Origin: Ditylenchus dipsaci
Lineage: Eukaryota; Nematoda; Chromadorea; Rhabditida; Anguinidae
Length of the DNA: 64,000 nucleotides
Reading direction: 5' to 3'
Assembly: GCA_004194705.1 (NCBI GenBank)
Contig: SADC01001357.1
Coordinates: 186,001 to 250,000, forward strand
Positions 1 to 10,815 of this stretch are shown here, piece after piece. Under the pieces are notes generated by a model. It saw only the letters and a program-made list of their open reading frames with translations, made no database searches and had not been told where the DNA came from. The first letter of the stretch is position 1. The number at the start of each line of letters is the position of its first letter. The translations under genes were made by a program, and so were the position numbers.

Positions 1-156
1 GGCTTTCAACTTGTCAGTCTAATATTTCAAGTGAAAAATAAAGATGAAAATCACAAAGAATTAGCACTAGAATGAAATATTTTTCGTGGGAAACAAAACA
101 ACAATTTCATCACGGACAAATCCTTCTCAATATAGATCGGTCTTCCAGAAGTCTGC

Positions 157-949
<793 letters not shown>

Positions 950-1254
950 CTAAAGCAAAGGCGTCATTAAAAAGGGTAGAACAATGGGAAATCAGCTCAC
1001 GAAGACGGATTCTTGTCGCTTCCTTGGCTCGGGAACTAGCCATTTCTTTTGCGATCGTCTTAGCACTTCTTGCTTCTCTTGCAGCTATAGTTGCTTCTAC
1101 GGTTTTCAGAACGACAGATTGTTTTATTACTGGCTCTTTTTGCACCACAGCAGCACGTCTCGTTTACACCATTGAGCCACCTGAAAATACGAAAAAATAT
1201 TGGACAGCATTAAAGACGGACGAAAAGTGTAAAACCACGGTCTTTTCAGTATAA

Positions 1255-1924
1255 TCTATACACCAAAAGTTAGTCTAGACATTCAGCTACAAGAATAATT
1301 AAGCCGATTTTTGTAAAGATGTTATTTTCGAAACTAGAGATCGTTTAAAGCAATCAAGTGCCCTTTTTTCGAGTAAAAATAGGGGTTTTTGCGTTTTTCA
1401 TCAAACTTTTGCATAGAACACCCTAAATTTGCATTTTTTGCATACTTCCTTAGTGCCAAAATGTAGCAAATTTACTCCCCTATCATGTCTCCGGTTTTGT
1501 TTGAAAACAAATTGACAAAAAATCTCTCGTGGATCTCAATAAAGTTAACCTGACAAAAAATATTTTTGAAAAATTTGAACAGAAATCAATTGTTATATTG
1601 AAATTCTGCAAGTTTTATGGGCAAGCGATGGCTTATTCGAAAGCCCTGAGTATGAGGAATCTTTTGGTCAACATCATTCACAAAAAATTATAAAAAAAAT
1701 TTATATCTGACGTACAAAACAATCAGGGTCCAAAATTGACCATTTTTCGGAATTTCTTGTTTGGCGCCAATTTCTCCTAGTACTTATGATTTTGAATTTT
1801 GGGGGGCTGTGACCCCCTGTGGTTCGAATTTTTTTCTCAGAATAAAAAAACACGCGGCTTTTTACGAATTTAAAGTTATCTCCTTTATCCGACCACTCTG
1901 CATGGGGGGATGCTCAACTCAAGC
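1255..1924. other. Intergenic, no gene seen
   Basis: AT-rich sequence with no coding signal that I can support. Part of 1820-1960 (around AACACGCGGCTTT) is repeated in diverged form at 9290-9420, so at least some of it is old repeat. Confidence 0.5.
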
Positions 1925-2332
1925 CATGCAAAGTACAGTTTCGTGAAACAGTTTTCATTTCGATCACCCTCTTCTCGGACAGAAAATTTGAGGATACCTG
2001 TAGTTTTGGCCCTGCTGCTCTTTTCCGCCTGGAAAACGTGGCTGATCGGTATGAGCGTAATTAAAACCACAACTCAATTAAAGCTTCAGTGAGTTGGCTA
2101 AGGCTTCTATGAGTGGTTTGCTGAGCCAGAGAAGAATTATAGACTTAAAGAGACAGGTGTCAAAGTGGTCTCTGGACATCTTCAGTCTGGCAACAAAGCC
2201 CTGTTGGATATTCAGGCATGATTCAACCAAGTTTTAACAGCTTTTTCAATAGGATTTCCAGGCTAAAGCTTATGGAGATATAGTCTACAATTTCCATTGG
2301 CCTACCGAGAGAGAATGAAATTCATTTTTTCC
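1925..2332 (+). pseudogene. D-aspartate oxidase-like fragment, copy 1
   Basis: This stretch is clearly homologous to 51440-51790, the most complete oxidase copy in the window. It covers the exon after the FAD-binding loop up to the SYGDIVYNFHWL-type segment. Shared DNA includes the stretch around GTGGCTGATCGGTATGAGCG and GGACATCTTCAGTCTGGCAAC. The reading frame is broken several times and no start or end is present. It stops abruptly about where the minus-strand leucine-rich-repeat gene ends at 2333. Family knowledge: these peroxisomal FAD enzymes deaminate acidic D-amino acids. This copy cannot encode one. Confidence 0.5.
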
Positions 2333-2651
2333 TTATCCTTCCAAGCACTGGGAGTATAGAAGGTTGCTGCGAGCATAGAAGAAGCCAACGATGAAGATGC
2401 TGGCACACAAACCCACCAACACTACGATCAAGGTCATCTTCTGACTAGAGGAACTTTGAATGGCTCCACAACCATGGGTATTGGCCTCTTTTAGGGTCGT
2501 TCCTTCGACTTTTTCTGGCGCAGCACACCTGTAAATAAGTTTTGAACGAAATATTGAATGTTGAGCATTGAAGCATTACGTTGGTTTTTCTTTCTGAAAC
2601 TGGATCTTTGCCTTGTTAACCATCAACCATTGCATGTTCTGGCAGTTGCAA
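2333..2651 (-). CDS. Last two exons of a leucine-rich-repeat membrane protein (LRRCT plus TM)
   Basis: Two minus-strand exons join in phase: 2580-2651 and 2333-2528 (donor GT at 2579-2578, acceptor CAG at 2531-2529, stop TAA at 2333-2335). The product has the leucine-rich-repeat C-terminal cap pattern: a CNC motif, then QWL, then PTCAAPEKVEG and a final HGC. It is followed by an SSSSQK linker, one hydrophobic segment of about 20 residues (LIVVLVGLCASIFIVGFFYA) and a short tail of about 12 residues. This is the usual ending of a type I LRR adhesion or signalling receptor. I could not find the upstream LRR exons between 2652 and 5800, so the gene is partial, has a long upstream intron, or is a remnant. 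Confidence 0.5.
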
Positions 2652-3689
2652 CTAAAATTTATTCTAGGTTTAAGGAAATATAAGATTTAATTGTTGGTGG
2701 TACTTGCTTATAGCCATATAAAGATTTTTTTGCCAAGCCCCATGTTGAAAAATATGGTAAAATAATCAAAAAACGGCCAAATAAAATTATTCCACTTTGT
2801 TCCCATTCGCCACTTTGGTTCGAGTATTTCTCTGAATTGTGTTTTACACGTCAAACCCAGCAACTTATTGTGAATGTTAATATACATTATATACATCATC
2901 CCAACCTCATTTCCCCTCCCAGCCGCGCCTACCCCTCCCCCCCCCCTCCCCCCGGCGTTTGGCTAAATTTTTGGAACTGGGTCTTTTTTAAAGGCCCGGC
3001 AAAACGAGTGTCACTTGCTGTACGAACATTGACACCACTTCCTTCACATATCACGTGGTTAAAGCTAGGAACCCAATGGGAGCCGCACCTCCGCACTCCC
3101 GCGCAAATCTTCAGTCCCGCGGTGTGGCGCCAGCGTGTACACAATCAGGCGGCACATTTTTGGAGCCGCACTCCCGCGCTCTTTCATTCTGGGTGAGGCA
3201 ATTTTTTATTCGGTGTGCGGCGCATCATCGTTGTTTCATTTTCTTATGCTGTTTTCGGCGCTCAAATTCTTTTTGAGTACAACTTTCCCGCTTGTGGATC
3301 CTAACTGAAACTTTTTAAGACTAAGGCTACGATCTACAAATTTTCGGAAAATTGGAAATTTTTCAAAGTAAGACAGAAAACCACCCTATCTCGCCTAAAA
3401 TCATGCACTGAACACAGTTTGTTAATACCAAAATAGTGATTTCACAAGCCACAACACCTACAATGGGGTAGATACTTATTCTGAGGGAGCATCTGCCTAC
3501 AAATCCCGAAAATATCAGTTTTTTATATGGTATTGTAAACCATGATTTCTCACCCAATATTTTACGATGAACATGGTTTGACGATACCAAAACTGTAATT
3601 TTGGTGACTCAAACTATGAAACCTAGGATAGGTACCCATGGTTCAGGTGGATATCAAGCTGGATGGCCTAAAAATGAAATTTTAGTCAA

Positions 3690-3925
3690 TTTGTTTTACG
3701 TTTTTCATGCTCCAAAACCTGTTTTTTTGGACTAATTCGGACGTGCTGAAGATGGTTTGATAGTGGTAAAATGCCGTTTTGTAGGGTATTTTTTTAGTTT
3801 TGGGCAATAATTAATTTCGCTAAAATCAATTATTGCCTGAAACTCAAAAAATACTCGAGAAAACAGCATTTTATCTCTATCAAACCATCTTCAGCGTGCC
3901 CGAATCAGTCCAGAAACAGGTTTTG
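3690..3925. repeat. Fold-back repeat, CCAAGTGG family member
   Basis: Two arms of about 100 bp separated by a short loop (GCTGAAGATGGTTTGATAG on the left, its reverse complement on the right). The arms extend outward through CAAAACCTGTTTTTTGG. Sequence is shared with 4171-4478, 52560-52700 and 57060-57150. Confidence 0.5.
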
Positions 3926-4170
3926 GAACCCAAAAACGCGAAAAAAAATTTTTGATCCAAGTAGACGACCACTTGGTTTTAATGGTCCAGACTCTAGAGA
4001 AGGTGCCAGGTGGTTACCCTGCTCACCCTCAGTCTTACTGGTCTTTTACAGAATAGTTTATAATTGTTATTCAAGAAACAATAATGTCTGTTACCACCAG
4101 GATTTGAGCCTGCAACCTCAAAAATCGATCCAGCAGCCTCTAGATCACCCCTGAGAATTCACGCACTAAA

Positions 4171-4478
4171 CCAAGTGGTCGACCACTTGGATCAAATTTT
4201 TTTTACGTTTTCTGGTTACAAAACAATTTTTCTGCACTAATTCGAGCATGCTGAAGATTGTTTGACAGTGGTAAAATCACGTTTTATCAAGAAATTTTGA
4301 TTTATCGCTAACGATTGATTTTGATAAATCAAGAATTAGCAATAACTCAAAAATTTCTTGATAAAACGTGATTTTACCACTGTCAAACGATCTTCAGCAT
4401 GCTCGAATTAGTGCAGAAAAATTGTTTTGTAACGCGAAAACGTAAAAAAATTTTTGATCCAAGTGGTCGACCACTTGG
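4171..4478. repeat. Fold-back repeat bounded by two identical 20-bp palindromes
   Basis: The element begins (4171-4190) and ends (4459-4478) with CCAAGTGGTCGACCACTTGG, itself a perfect palindrome, and the body between is a long inverted repeat. Variants of the terminal palindrome occur at about 3962, 52535, 57014 and 59505-59570. Confidence 0.5.
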
Positions 4479-5870
4479 TTTGCTACCACCTGGTCTAAAT
4501 TGGGGAGGAGTTGCCGTCACCGAGGTTACTGGTTCGAGCTTCACCAAGTGTTAACTTAATTTTTTACTTCCATTTTTAGGCAATCCAGGTGGACACCCAC
4601 CTGACCAGGAGGTACCTACCCAGGAATTGGGGTTAGGGTGGGGATATCCAAGTGGACCACCCGAAAATTCAGGAGTTGATTAGACTTATTAACAATTTTT
4701 TATGCATACTTATTTTAGCCGATTACGTATTTGTAGCCTGATCACTGAGGTCGCGGCACAGAAAAATTGACTTAAATCGACTTTTCATGTAAAAATTATT
4801 TCATGGAAAATTTACCTCGATTCATGGTCTTGGGTTTTTCTCGGGTGGTTTCAGCAGTTGGGATGGTATGAGGTAATTCACGGATGGCCTAAAAAATCTG
4901 GATGGATTAGGATGGTTCAGACACAATCTAAAAAATTTCGAAAAAAACCTAAAAATCTGTTTGAAAAAGTTTCATTGAAGGGAAATGTCTATACCCCTAA
5001 TTGGGACCACTGAGGTTCGATGAAGACCACTGATAGTGTAACTACTGAGGGTGTAACGCCTATGAGTATCACTGAGTAGAATTTCACCAGAACAAAACCA
5101 TACAAAGCTTTTGTGCTTTTAGCAAAAAATATTTTTTTAGCAAATGTGCCTTTAGCAAAAAAACCCACCCTGAAGCACAATTGTCAGCTCTAGTACTGGA
5201 TGTATCAAGAAATTTATACATTTTGAGGGGCCATAAGTTTTTTCTAGGATGAATTCCGAAATTTGATAAACATCAATCAACTCAGAAAAAAATACATTTT
5301 TCGGCATATCTCACGTGGAAAAATTATCCGACTAAATTCTGAAAATGCAAAAAATGCATTGAAAAATTGAGTGCGGCGGTGCGGATTTGCACCCGCCCTC
5401 GAACTCTTCACTTTCTCACTCCGGCGACGAGGAGGCAAATCCTCATTGGGTATAGTCGAGTGCCGCACTGCGGTGGTGCTACTCTTAGTGCGGGAGTGTG
5501 GAGGTGCGAATCCAGTGTATACCCAATGAGCTCTGCACCCTCCGATCTGCACTCTCACCCCCTCATTGGGTGAGCACCTTAAGTGTTGTGTTTTTGGTTC
5601 ATGTGTTCAGATCCGCCGAGCGGCAGCAGTTACTAGGAAACTGCCCTCAATGAATGCATCCGTATTTTCGCACGGATGTGTGGATATGTTGTGAGAATCC
5701 ATCCGCATAATTAATTTGTTTTACTGCTAAGTTTAATGACCCCTTTAAGTATGTTTAATGTTGAAAAGAGGACAGACAAAATTTCGTTTCGATCGGTCCT
5801 CCAAGGCGAAAAATGAAATTTTATGAATTGTTTTGGAGATATAGTCTACAATTTTCATTGGCTCACCGAC

Positions 5871-7835
5871 GGGCGGCGGTAAATTGAACCTATACAAATT
5901 GAACCTATACAAATTGAACCTAGGTAAATTGAACCTGAGGTAAATTGAACCTGAGGTAAATTGAACCTGAGGTAAATTGAACCTTAAAATTTGTCTTGAA
6001 AGGATTTTTTTTATTCAAATGAGATATTTTTCCAGTTAGGTTGCCAGATCACAGTGTTTCAAGGAAGCAGCATATTCCACCGTGGTGAATTTCTCGTCCA
6101 ATGAATTTACCCGTGGTAAATCCGCGCACTAAATTTCTGAAGTCACAGTTTCGAATCCTGGTGCTGGTAAACATTATTTTTTTCTGGAATAACAGTCCTA
6201 AACTAACTTTCATAAGACCAGTAAGCCTTTGTCCTGTTAAATGTTTTGGTCCACTCAATCTATATCCGAGTTCAGGTGGTGAATCAAGATGACCACCTTG
6301 AAAAATTTTTATATTATGTTTCCAAGCTACTTTCTCTCTCTAATTATTTTAATCCTTATATCTAGGGTTTCATTTGGTCGGCTTTTTGGACCGGTTGGTT
6401 CAAGAAAACCGGTCTTTTTAAACCTGGTTTTCGGTTAACCGACCGGTTCGGCTAATCGGCCGAATGCGAATTTTTTAAAAAATAAATTTCATTCAAACCA
6501 CTTCTTAACATTCAAACATAAGGACAATCATCATCAAACAATTATTCGAATTTAGAACAGTGTTCCACCCAAGATTTCTTTACTCATTTCTTTCCGAATT
6601 CCGTCCATCTATGCTTCAGTGAAGTGAAATTGTTCGCCACGAGATAAGCACTTTGATTCATGGCAAATGAAAACTCCACTATCAAATGTATGCAGGGGAT
6701 TCACTTTAAACTTTAAATTGTCAACCAATCGAGAAATAAAAAGCATACTTTTGGGCATATTCCTATCCAGTTAGCAGGATCCAAAGCTTCGTAGCCATTC
6801 TCGATCGCATATTTTTGCAAGAACTCCCTAAATTATTGTTGGTCAAAGTGAATGCTTCCAAAATATTTTACTTGATTAGGCAGCCCTCTAGGCTTGTGTT
6901 TTCTGTGCCACATCCGAGGAGTGAATCATAATAAACCAATCTTTCCGTAACAGTGTTCAATCCCTGAGCAAATCTATTATGCATATTATCATCTGAAAAT
7001 CAATACCACTAGAGACCAGTGACCCGAGGATTTCTTTGGCTTGCTTCTGCACTGCGACTTGAATTCGATTTAGTTCCACCTTGATTTTGTCGGCGTAATG
7101 ATTGTGAGACGTCGTTACTTTCACCATGCCATCGAAAATTGAATCTCTTCCTATTCGAATATGCCATGAAAACCAAAAAATATACATAAGGTTTTAAAAA
7201 TACCTGGGCATTTGCTATTCACTTTTCCATCCACGGCAAGCTTGTAAAAGATGTAGTGCCAGTAAGTTCGCTTTCCTATTTGCTCTTTTCGCCAGTATAG
7301 ATATTCCTCAAAATGACTCATCGGTTTTTTTCTTCTCGCTTAAAAGCATCTCCATTTTGAACTACTAAAAGAAAGTTTAACAATTGGCCAAAAAGTGGAA
7401 AGGGACTATATGTACAAATGATGACCGACACTTAGTTGCCAGCACTTGGCGATCTATATATACTTCAACCACTAAACTACCACGAAACTATCACCCAAGT
7501 AACACTATCTAGATGAGAGAGACCTGGGTAGCGCAACCAGAAAAATGCTTTTAGGTGTTAGGTCGAGCCCATACTATGGGGTCGAGCTAATATCCTTGTG
7601 GTATTCCTCCCTTTTCTGGTGCTTACCTATCACCGAGATGGTTACTTTTTATACGCCGGAAAAATTTAAAAAAGTTCTGATAAAAATAGTCTCAAGACAA
7701 ATTTTCAGGTTCAATTTACCCAGGTTCAATTTACCTCAGGTTCAATTTACCTCAGGTTCAATTTACCTCAGGTTCAATTTACCTAGGTTCAATTTGTATA
7801 GGTTCAATTTGTATAGGTTCAATTTACCTAGAGCC
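5871..7835. mobile_element. Mutator/Foldback-like element with tandem-repeat arms and a FLYWCH remnant
   Basis: Flanked by CTCACCGAC at 5862-5870 and 7836-7844, a perfect 9-bp target duplication. The left arm (5871 to about 6000) is a series of TAAATTGAACC units spaced by CTATACA or CTGAGG. The right arm (about 7700-7835) is the inverted series in the same order, and homology continues into AAAATTTGTCTTGA at the inner edge. The interior holds a minus-strand FLYWCH-like coding remnant. Long inverted repeats, 9-bp duplication and a FLYWCH finger all fit the MULE/Foldback class. No catalytic DDE core was recognised, so it is probably non-autonomous. Confidence 0.5.
6825..7313 (-). pseudogene. 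FLYWCH-type zinc finger remnant inside the 5871-7835 element
   Basis: On the minus strand 7313-7204 reads EEYLYWRKEQ then TYWHYIFYKLAVDGKVNSKCP. Across a possible 39-nt intron (7203-7165) it continues GRDSIFDGMVKVTTSHNHY. The spacing of YW, KCP and HNH matches the FLYWCH finger common in MULE-associated proteins, but the first zinc cysteine appears to be replaced (YWHY rather than YWxC). Further downstream, short open segments (RLVYYDSLLG; FLQKYAIENGYEALDP) are out of frame or interrupted. A functional protein is unlikely. Confidence 0.5.
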
Positions 7836-8060
7836 CTCACCGACAGAGAGCGTAATTCCTTGTTCCCTAATCCTTCCAAGTAAGTTATAGTAAATTTAAT
7901 CGGTTGAATATCTGGTCCATTACATCCAGATATGCCATACACTACACAGCTTACGCTTCAGAAGGCAGAATGTATGTGCCATGGCTTCGGAAACAATTGT
8001 CTCTTTTGAAAGGAATCCAATATCGGGAACGTAAAAAAGACTCTCTTCAGCAAGTGAATT

Positions 8061-8701
8061 TTTCCTGATAATTTATATTAAATACTTATTCTACATTGGG
8101 GTTGCAATATGATGACGTTTTTATTTTGATTAGATTTCGATTCTTAGTGATGAAACCGTGAATCCGGATTAGCTATGGTTGCGTACAAGTGGTGGTATCT
8201 GATGAACATACTTTGCTTCATTCCCTGTTTTCAAAATTTTTTGCGGGCATCACGGCTTCCCAAAATGGGAAGTTTATAAATTTAAGTCAAATTTCGTGGT
8301 GTTTCCATCTGACCTTAGATCCGCCTGAATTATTTTTCTCTAAGCATTGCTTTACATAGCAAACCCAGCGTGCTTTTTGAAATCTTCAATAAATAAAACA
8401 TGACCTTTCCCCATTCTTAACTAAGCTGATACCCACATTTGCAATAGGTGTAAGGTCACCTCCTATTGGATTGGTGAAATTTTTGGAGCTGGGTCGGTCA
8501 TGAGCTCGGCAGAATGCTTTTGGATGGGACTTATTCGCTTATCGGTCATGTTGAGTCGATTAGCGCAAAATTATTGTTTGAAGAAATGGCGAATTCCATG
8601 TGGCAGCAAAGAGTTGTCAACAAAAAATCTGCGGACATCAGAAAATTTGGCTGAACTCCAGTATATGGATGTGCCAGAAAAGCGGTTTTAACCACTCCTA
8701 A
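8061..8701. other. Intergenic, no recognisable gene
   Basis: A 63-codon open frame at 8500-8691 has no recognisable motif and is probably chance. Nothing else is supported. Confidence 0.5.
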
Positions 8702-9079
8702 TGGCTCCTTCACGACGTAAGTGTAAATGTAAATGTTAATGTAAGGGCTCTTCACGATGCCAAAAACATTTACATTTACACTTACGCCTTCACGATACGA
8801 ATGCAAATGTAAAATATATTTTTCGACTTATCCTCACTTTTATTTCCAAAAGTCAGTTTTTTACCCAAATACCAATTATAATATTATTATTATAACTAAC
8901 ATTGATCTCCTTGTTATCAATAAAGCGATTTTAGTATTCTCTGAAAACACTTGCATTCAATTTTTATTTACATTCACATTCGTATCGTGAAGGGGTAAAT
9001 GTAAGTGTAAGTGTTAATGTAAGGTGTCTTCACGATGCAAAAATAATTTACATTTACACTACGTCGTGAAGGAGCCATA
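8702..9079. mobile_element. Inverted-repeat element with GTAAATGT-rich arms
   Basis: The arms begin GGCTCCTTCACGACGT at the left and end with its reverse complement at the right. Within each arm short units such as GTAAATGTAA and the motif TTCACGATGC recur. No clear target duplication is visible. It is non-coding. Confidence 0.5.
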
Positions 9080-9142
9080 AGGCAATTTTAGGCCACGCAA
9101 ACGGTAGAAAACGTGTTAAATTTTTCGACCCTATTATAGAAT

Positions 9143-9274
9143 GGGCAAAACTTATTTTTGTCACCGAAAAACTGATTATTGTCACCGGTTTCATTCTCCT
9201 CAGTCGGTCATCACCGAAGAGAATGAAACCGGTGACAATAATCAGTTTTTCGGTGACAAAAATAAGTTTTGCCC
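9143..9274. mobile_element. Short MULE-like hairpin element, 132 bp
   Basis: An almost perfect hairpin starting GGGCAAAACTTATTTTTGTC and ending with the reverse complement. It is flanked by TTATAGAAT (9134-9142) and GTATAGAAT (9275-9283), a 9-bp duplication with one mismatch. The termini match those of 46254-46899 (GGGCAA then ACTT, T-run, GTCAC), so the two are probably related. Confidence 0.5.
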
Positions 9275-9696
9275 GTATAGAATACGTGTTTCGAAATTTG
9301 TTTTCTCAGAATCGCAAAAACACGCGGCTTTCTCATGAAATCAGAGTAGTGAAACACGAATATGAGGTTGTTTGCTCCATCCGAGCACTTTGCGTGGGGA
9401 AAGGATTCTAACTCAAGCCCGTTTCACATTGTGCGCCCTTTTTTTGAAATTTCTGTAACAATAATAATTATTGGGAATCTCGATTATACGTATCGCATTT
9501 TTTTTTGAAATATTGTTTCACTTGATTAAGAATTTCTAAAATATGTTATCGCAGTCGCTCCAAAAAATTTTATCCAAATATATGAGAAGTGTTGTTTCTG
9601 ATCTTAACGTAGAAATTACCGGTGATGTCTAATAAAATCATCGCCAAAATTGATTTTAATTTTTAAAAGAAGTCAAGAAAACACGTAAAATTACTA

Positions 9697-9863
9697 CCGT
9701 ATTTTCTCTATTAAACGCCTCCTCTTCAATAAACGCCCCCTCTCTAATAAACGCCCCTTTTTGACTAGGGTTTCATAGTTAAGGCAATTTTTGATTAACA
9801 ATTTCAGAATTTTTTTGGGGTTGAACAATAAACGATCCGGGGCGTTTCATAGAGAAAATACGG
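9697..9863. mobile_element. TA-flanked MITE, CCGTATTTTCTC termini
   Basis: The left end is CCGTATTTTCTCTATTAAAC and the right end is its imperfect reverse complement, with TA on both sides (9695-9696, 9864-9865). Internal repeats of AATAAACGCCCC are present. Related termini occur at 24616, 31990, 40268-40493 and 49260. Confidence 0.5.
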
Positions 9864-9865
9864 TA

Positions 9866-10815
9866 TATCGACGAAAAGCTTCTTTGATTTTCTTGGCATT
9901 TTGTTTATTTTTAAGTGATTAAATTTTGAATTTTGGGGAGCTGTGGCGTAAGGTTGTTTTTTATTTCAAATTACGCCAGCGACAACGCTGACTGTCTGAA
10001 TGAGCCATTTAACCAGGAAACCTCAAGTAATGTCTTTTTTCAAAGACCTCATCAGGTGATTCTTTTTTGCAGATTCGTGTAGAGCACCCCGAAGCTATAT
10101 ATTAAACTGCTGCGCTATTTCAAGTCCCCTAAAAAATGGGGGAGAAAAGGCCCTGAAGTTGCCGAGTTTTCAACTGTTGCCACACACAAGTACTTGTTTG
10201 ATGAAGCATTGTAGGTCGACCTTTGATTATTGAACTCTTTGCTCTTCATAAATCGCTTTTTCATGTGCTTTTTATGGGGTCAAATAATTTTCAAATTAAT
10301 GGTATTATAATTTCACTAATCTTCAATTTTTTACAATTTGTAGTAGGTTTGTCTAATTGGCCAGCCAATAACAAATCGGCTAATTGACACTTTTAAATCT
10401 CGCCACACAACAAATTTTTCAGTTCAAAGCCCAGCAAAAGACATTTCATCTCGACACGATGCAAACTCTTCACTCTTGCAATGTGTCAACCACAATATTT
10501 TACACTCAACAGAAATACTTTTTCCTTTGTATGTCACCTCAAAATTTAGTTGAATATAAACTGAACTTTTTTTATATTTTCTTTTACCCAAAACAACAAC
10601 AATCACCAGCAGGCAAAATAGAGAGGCACACAAAAACATCAACATTTTCTGCCTCTATTCCTTTATTTCACCAGACACACTTAATCATTGGCTTCCCTCC
10701 TGTTAGAAGCAACAGAGAATTAGAGCAGTGCGTCCGGCCCGTCCATTAATTGGACAATAGGAAGTGTGAAGGGGTTGGTTTTTTGGCTAGAGAGTCACAG
10801 GGGAAAGGAAAGAAG
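9866..10815. other. Upstream region of TAF12
   Basis: No conserved coding exon. The last 60 bases before the TAF12 ATG are purine-rich (AGTGTGAAGGGG, GGGGAAAGGAAAGAAG) and probably belong to the 5' untranslated leader. No clear TATA box was identified. Confidence 0.5.

Larger units (their letters stand above)
2660..5814. other. Repeat-rich intergenic stretch
   Basis: No gene is supported. It contains a poly-C run (2938-2952), GC-rich islands at about 3020-3200 and 5370-5580 (the latter with several copies of CTCATTGGGT), two hairpins listed separately (3690-3925, 4171-4478), and SINE-like segments with tRNA B-box-like motifs at about 4090-4130 (minus) and 4530-4545 (plus). Confidence 0.5.
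5815..8060 (+). pseudogene. D-aspartate oxidase-like copy 2, split by a transposon
   Basis: The left piece (about 5815-5870, DIVYNFHWLT) and the right piece (7836-8050, DRERNSLFPNPS, then WSITSRYAIHYTAYASEG and YVPWLRKQLSLL) are adjacent in the copy at 51.7-52.0 kb. Here they are separated by 1965 bp of foreign DNA flanked by a 9-bp duplication. The segment GRMYVPWL and the ERKKDSLQQ end match the region of D-amino-acid and D-aspartate oxidases that precedes the VNCAG motif. Upstream and downstream exons are missing. The insertion and the truncated ends make it a pseudogene. Confidence 0.5.

Noticed and set aside
9143..9274. miRNA precursor
   Set aside because: The stem is too long and perfect, and it is flanked by a 9-bp duplication, so a transposon explains it better.
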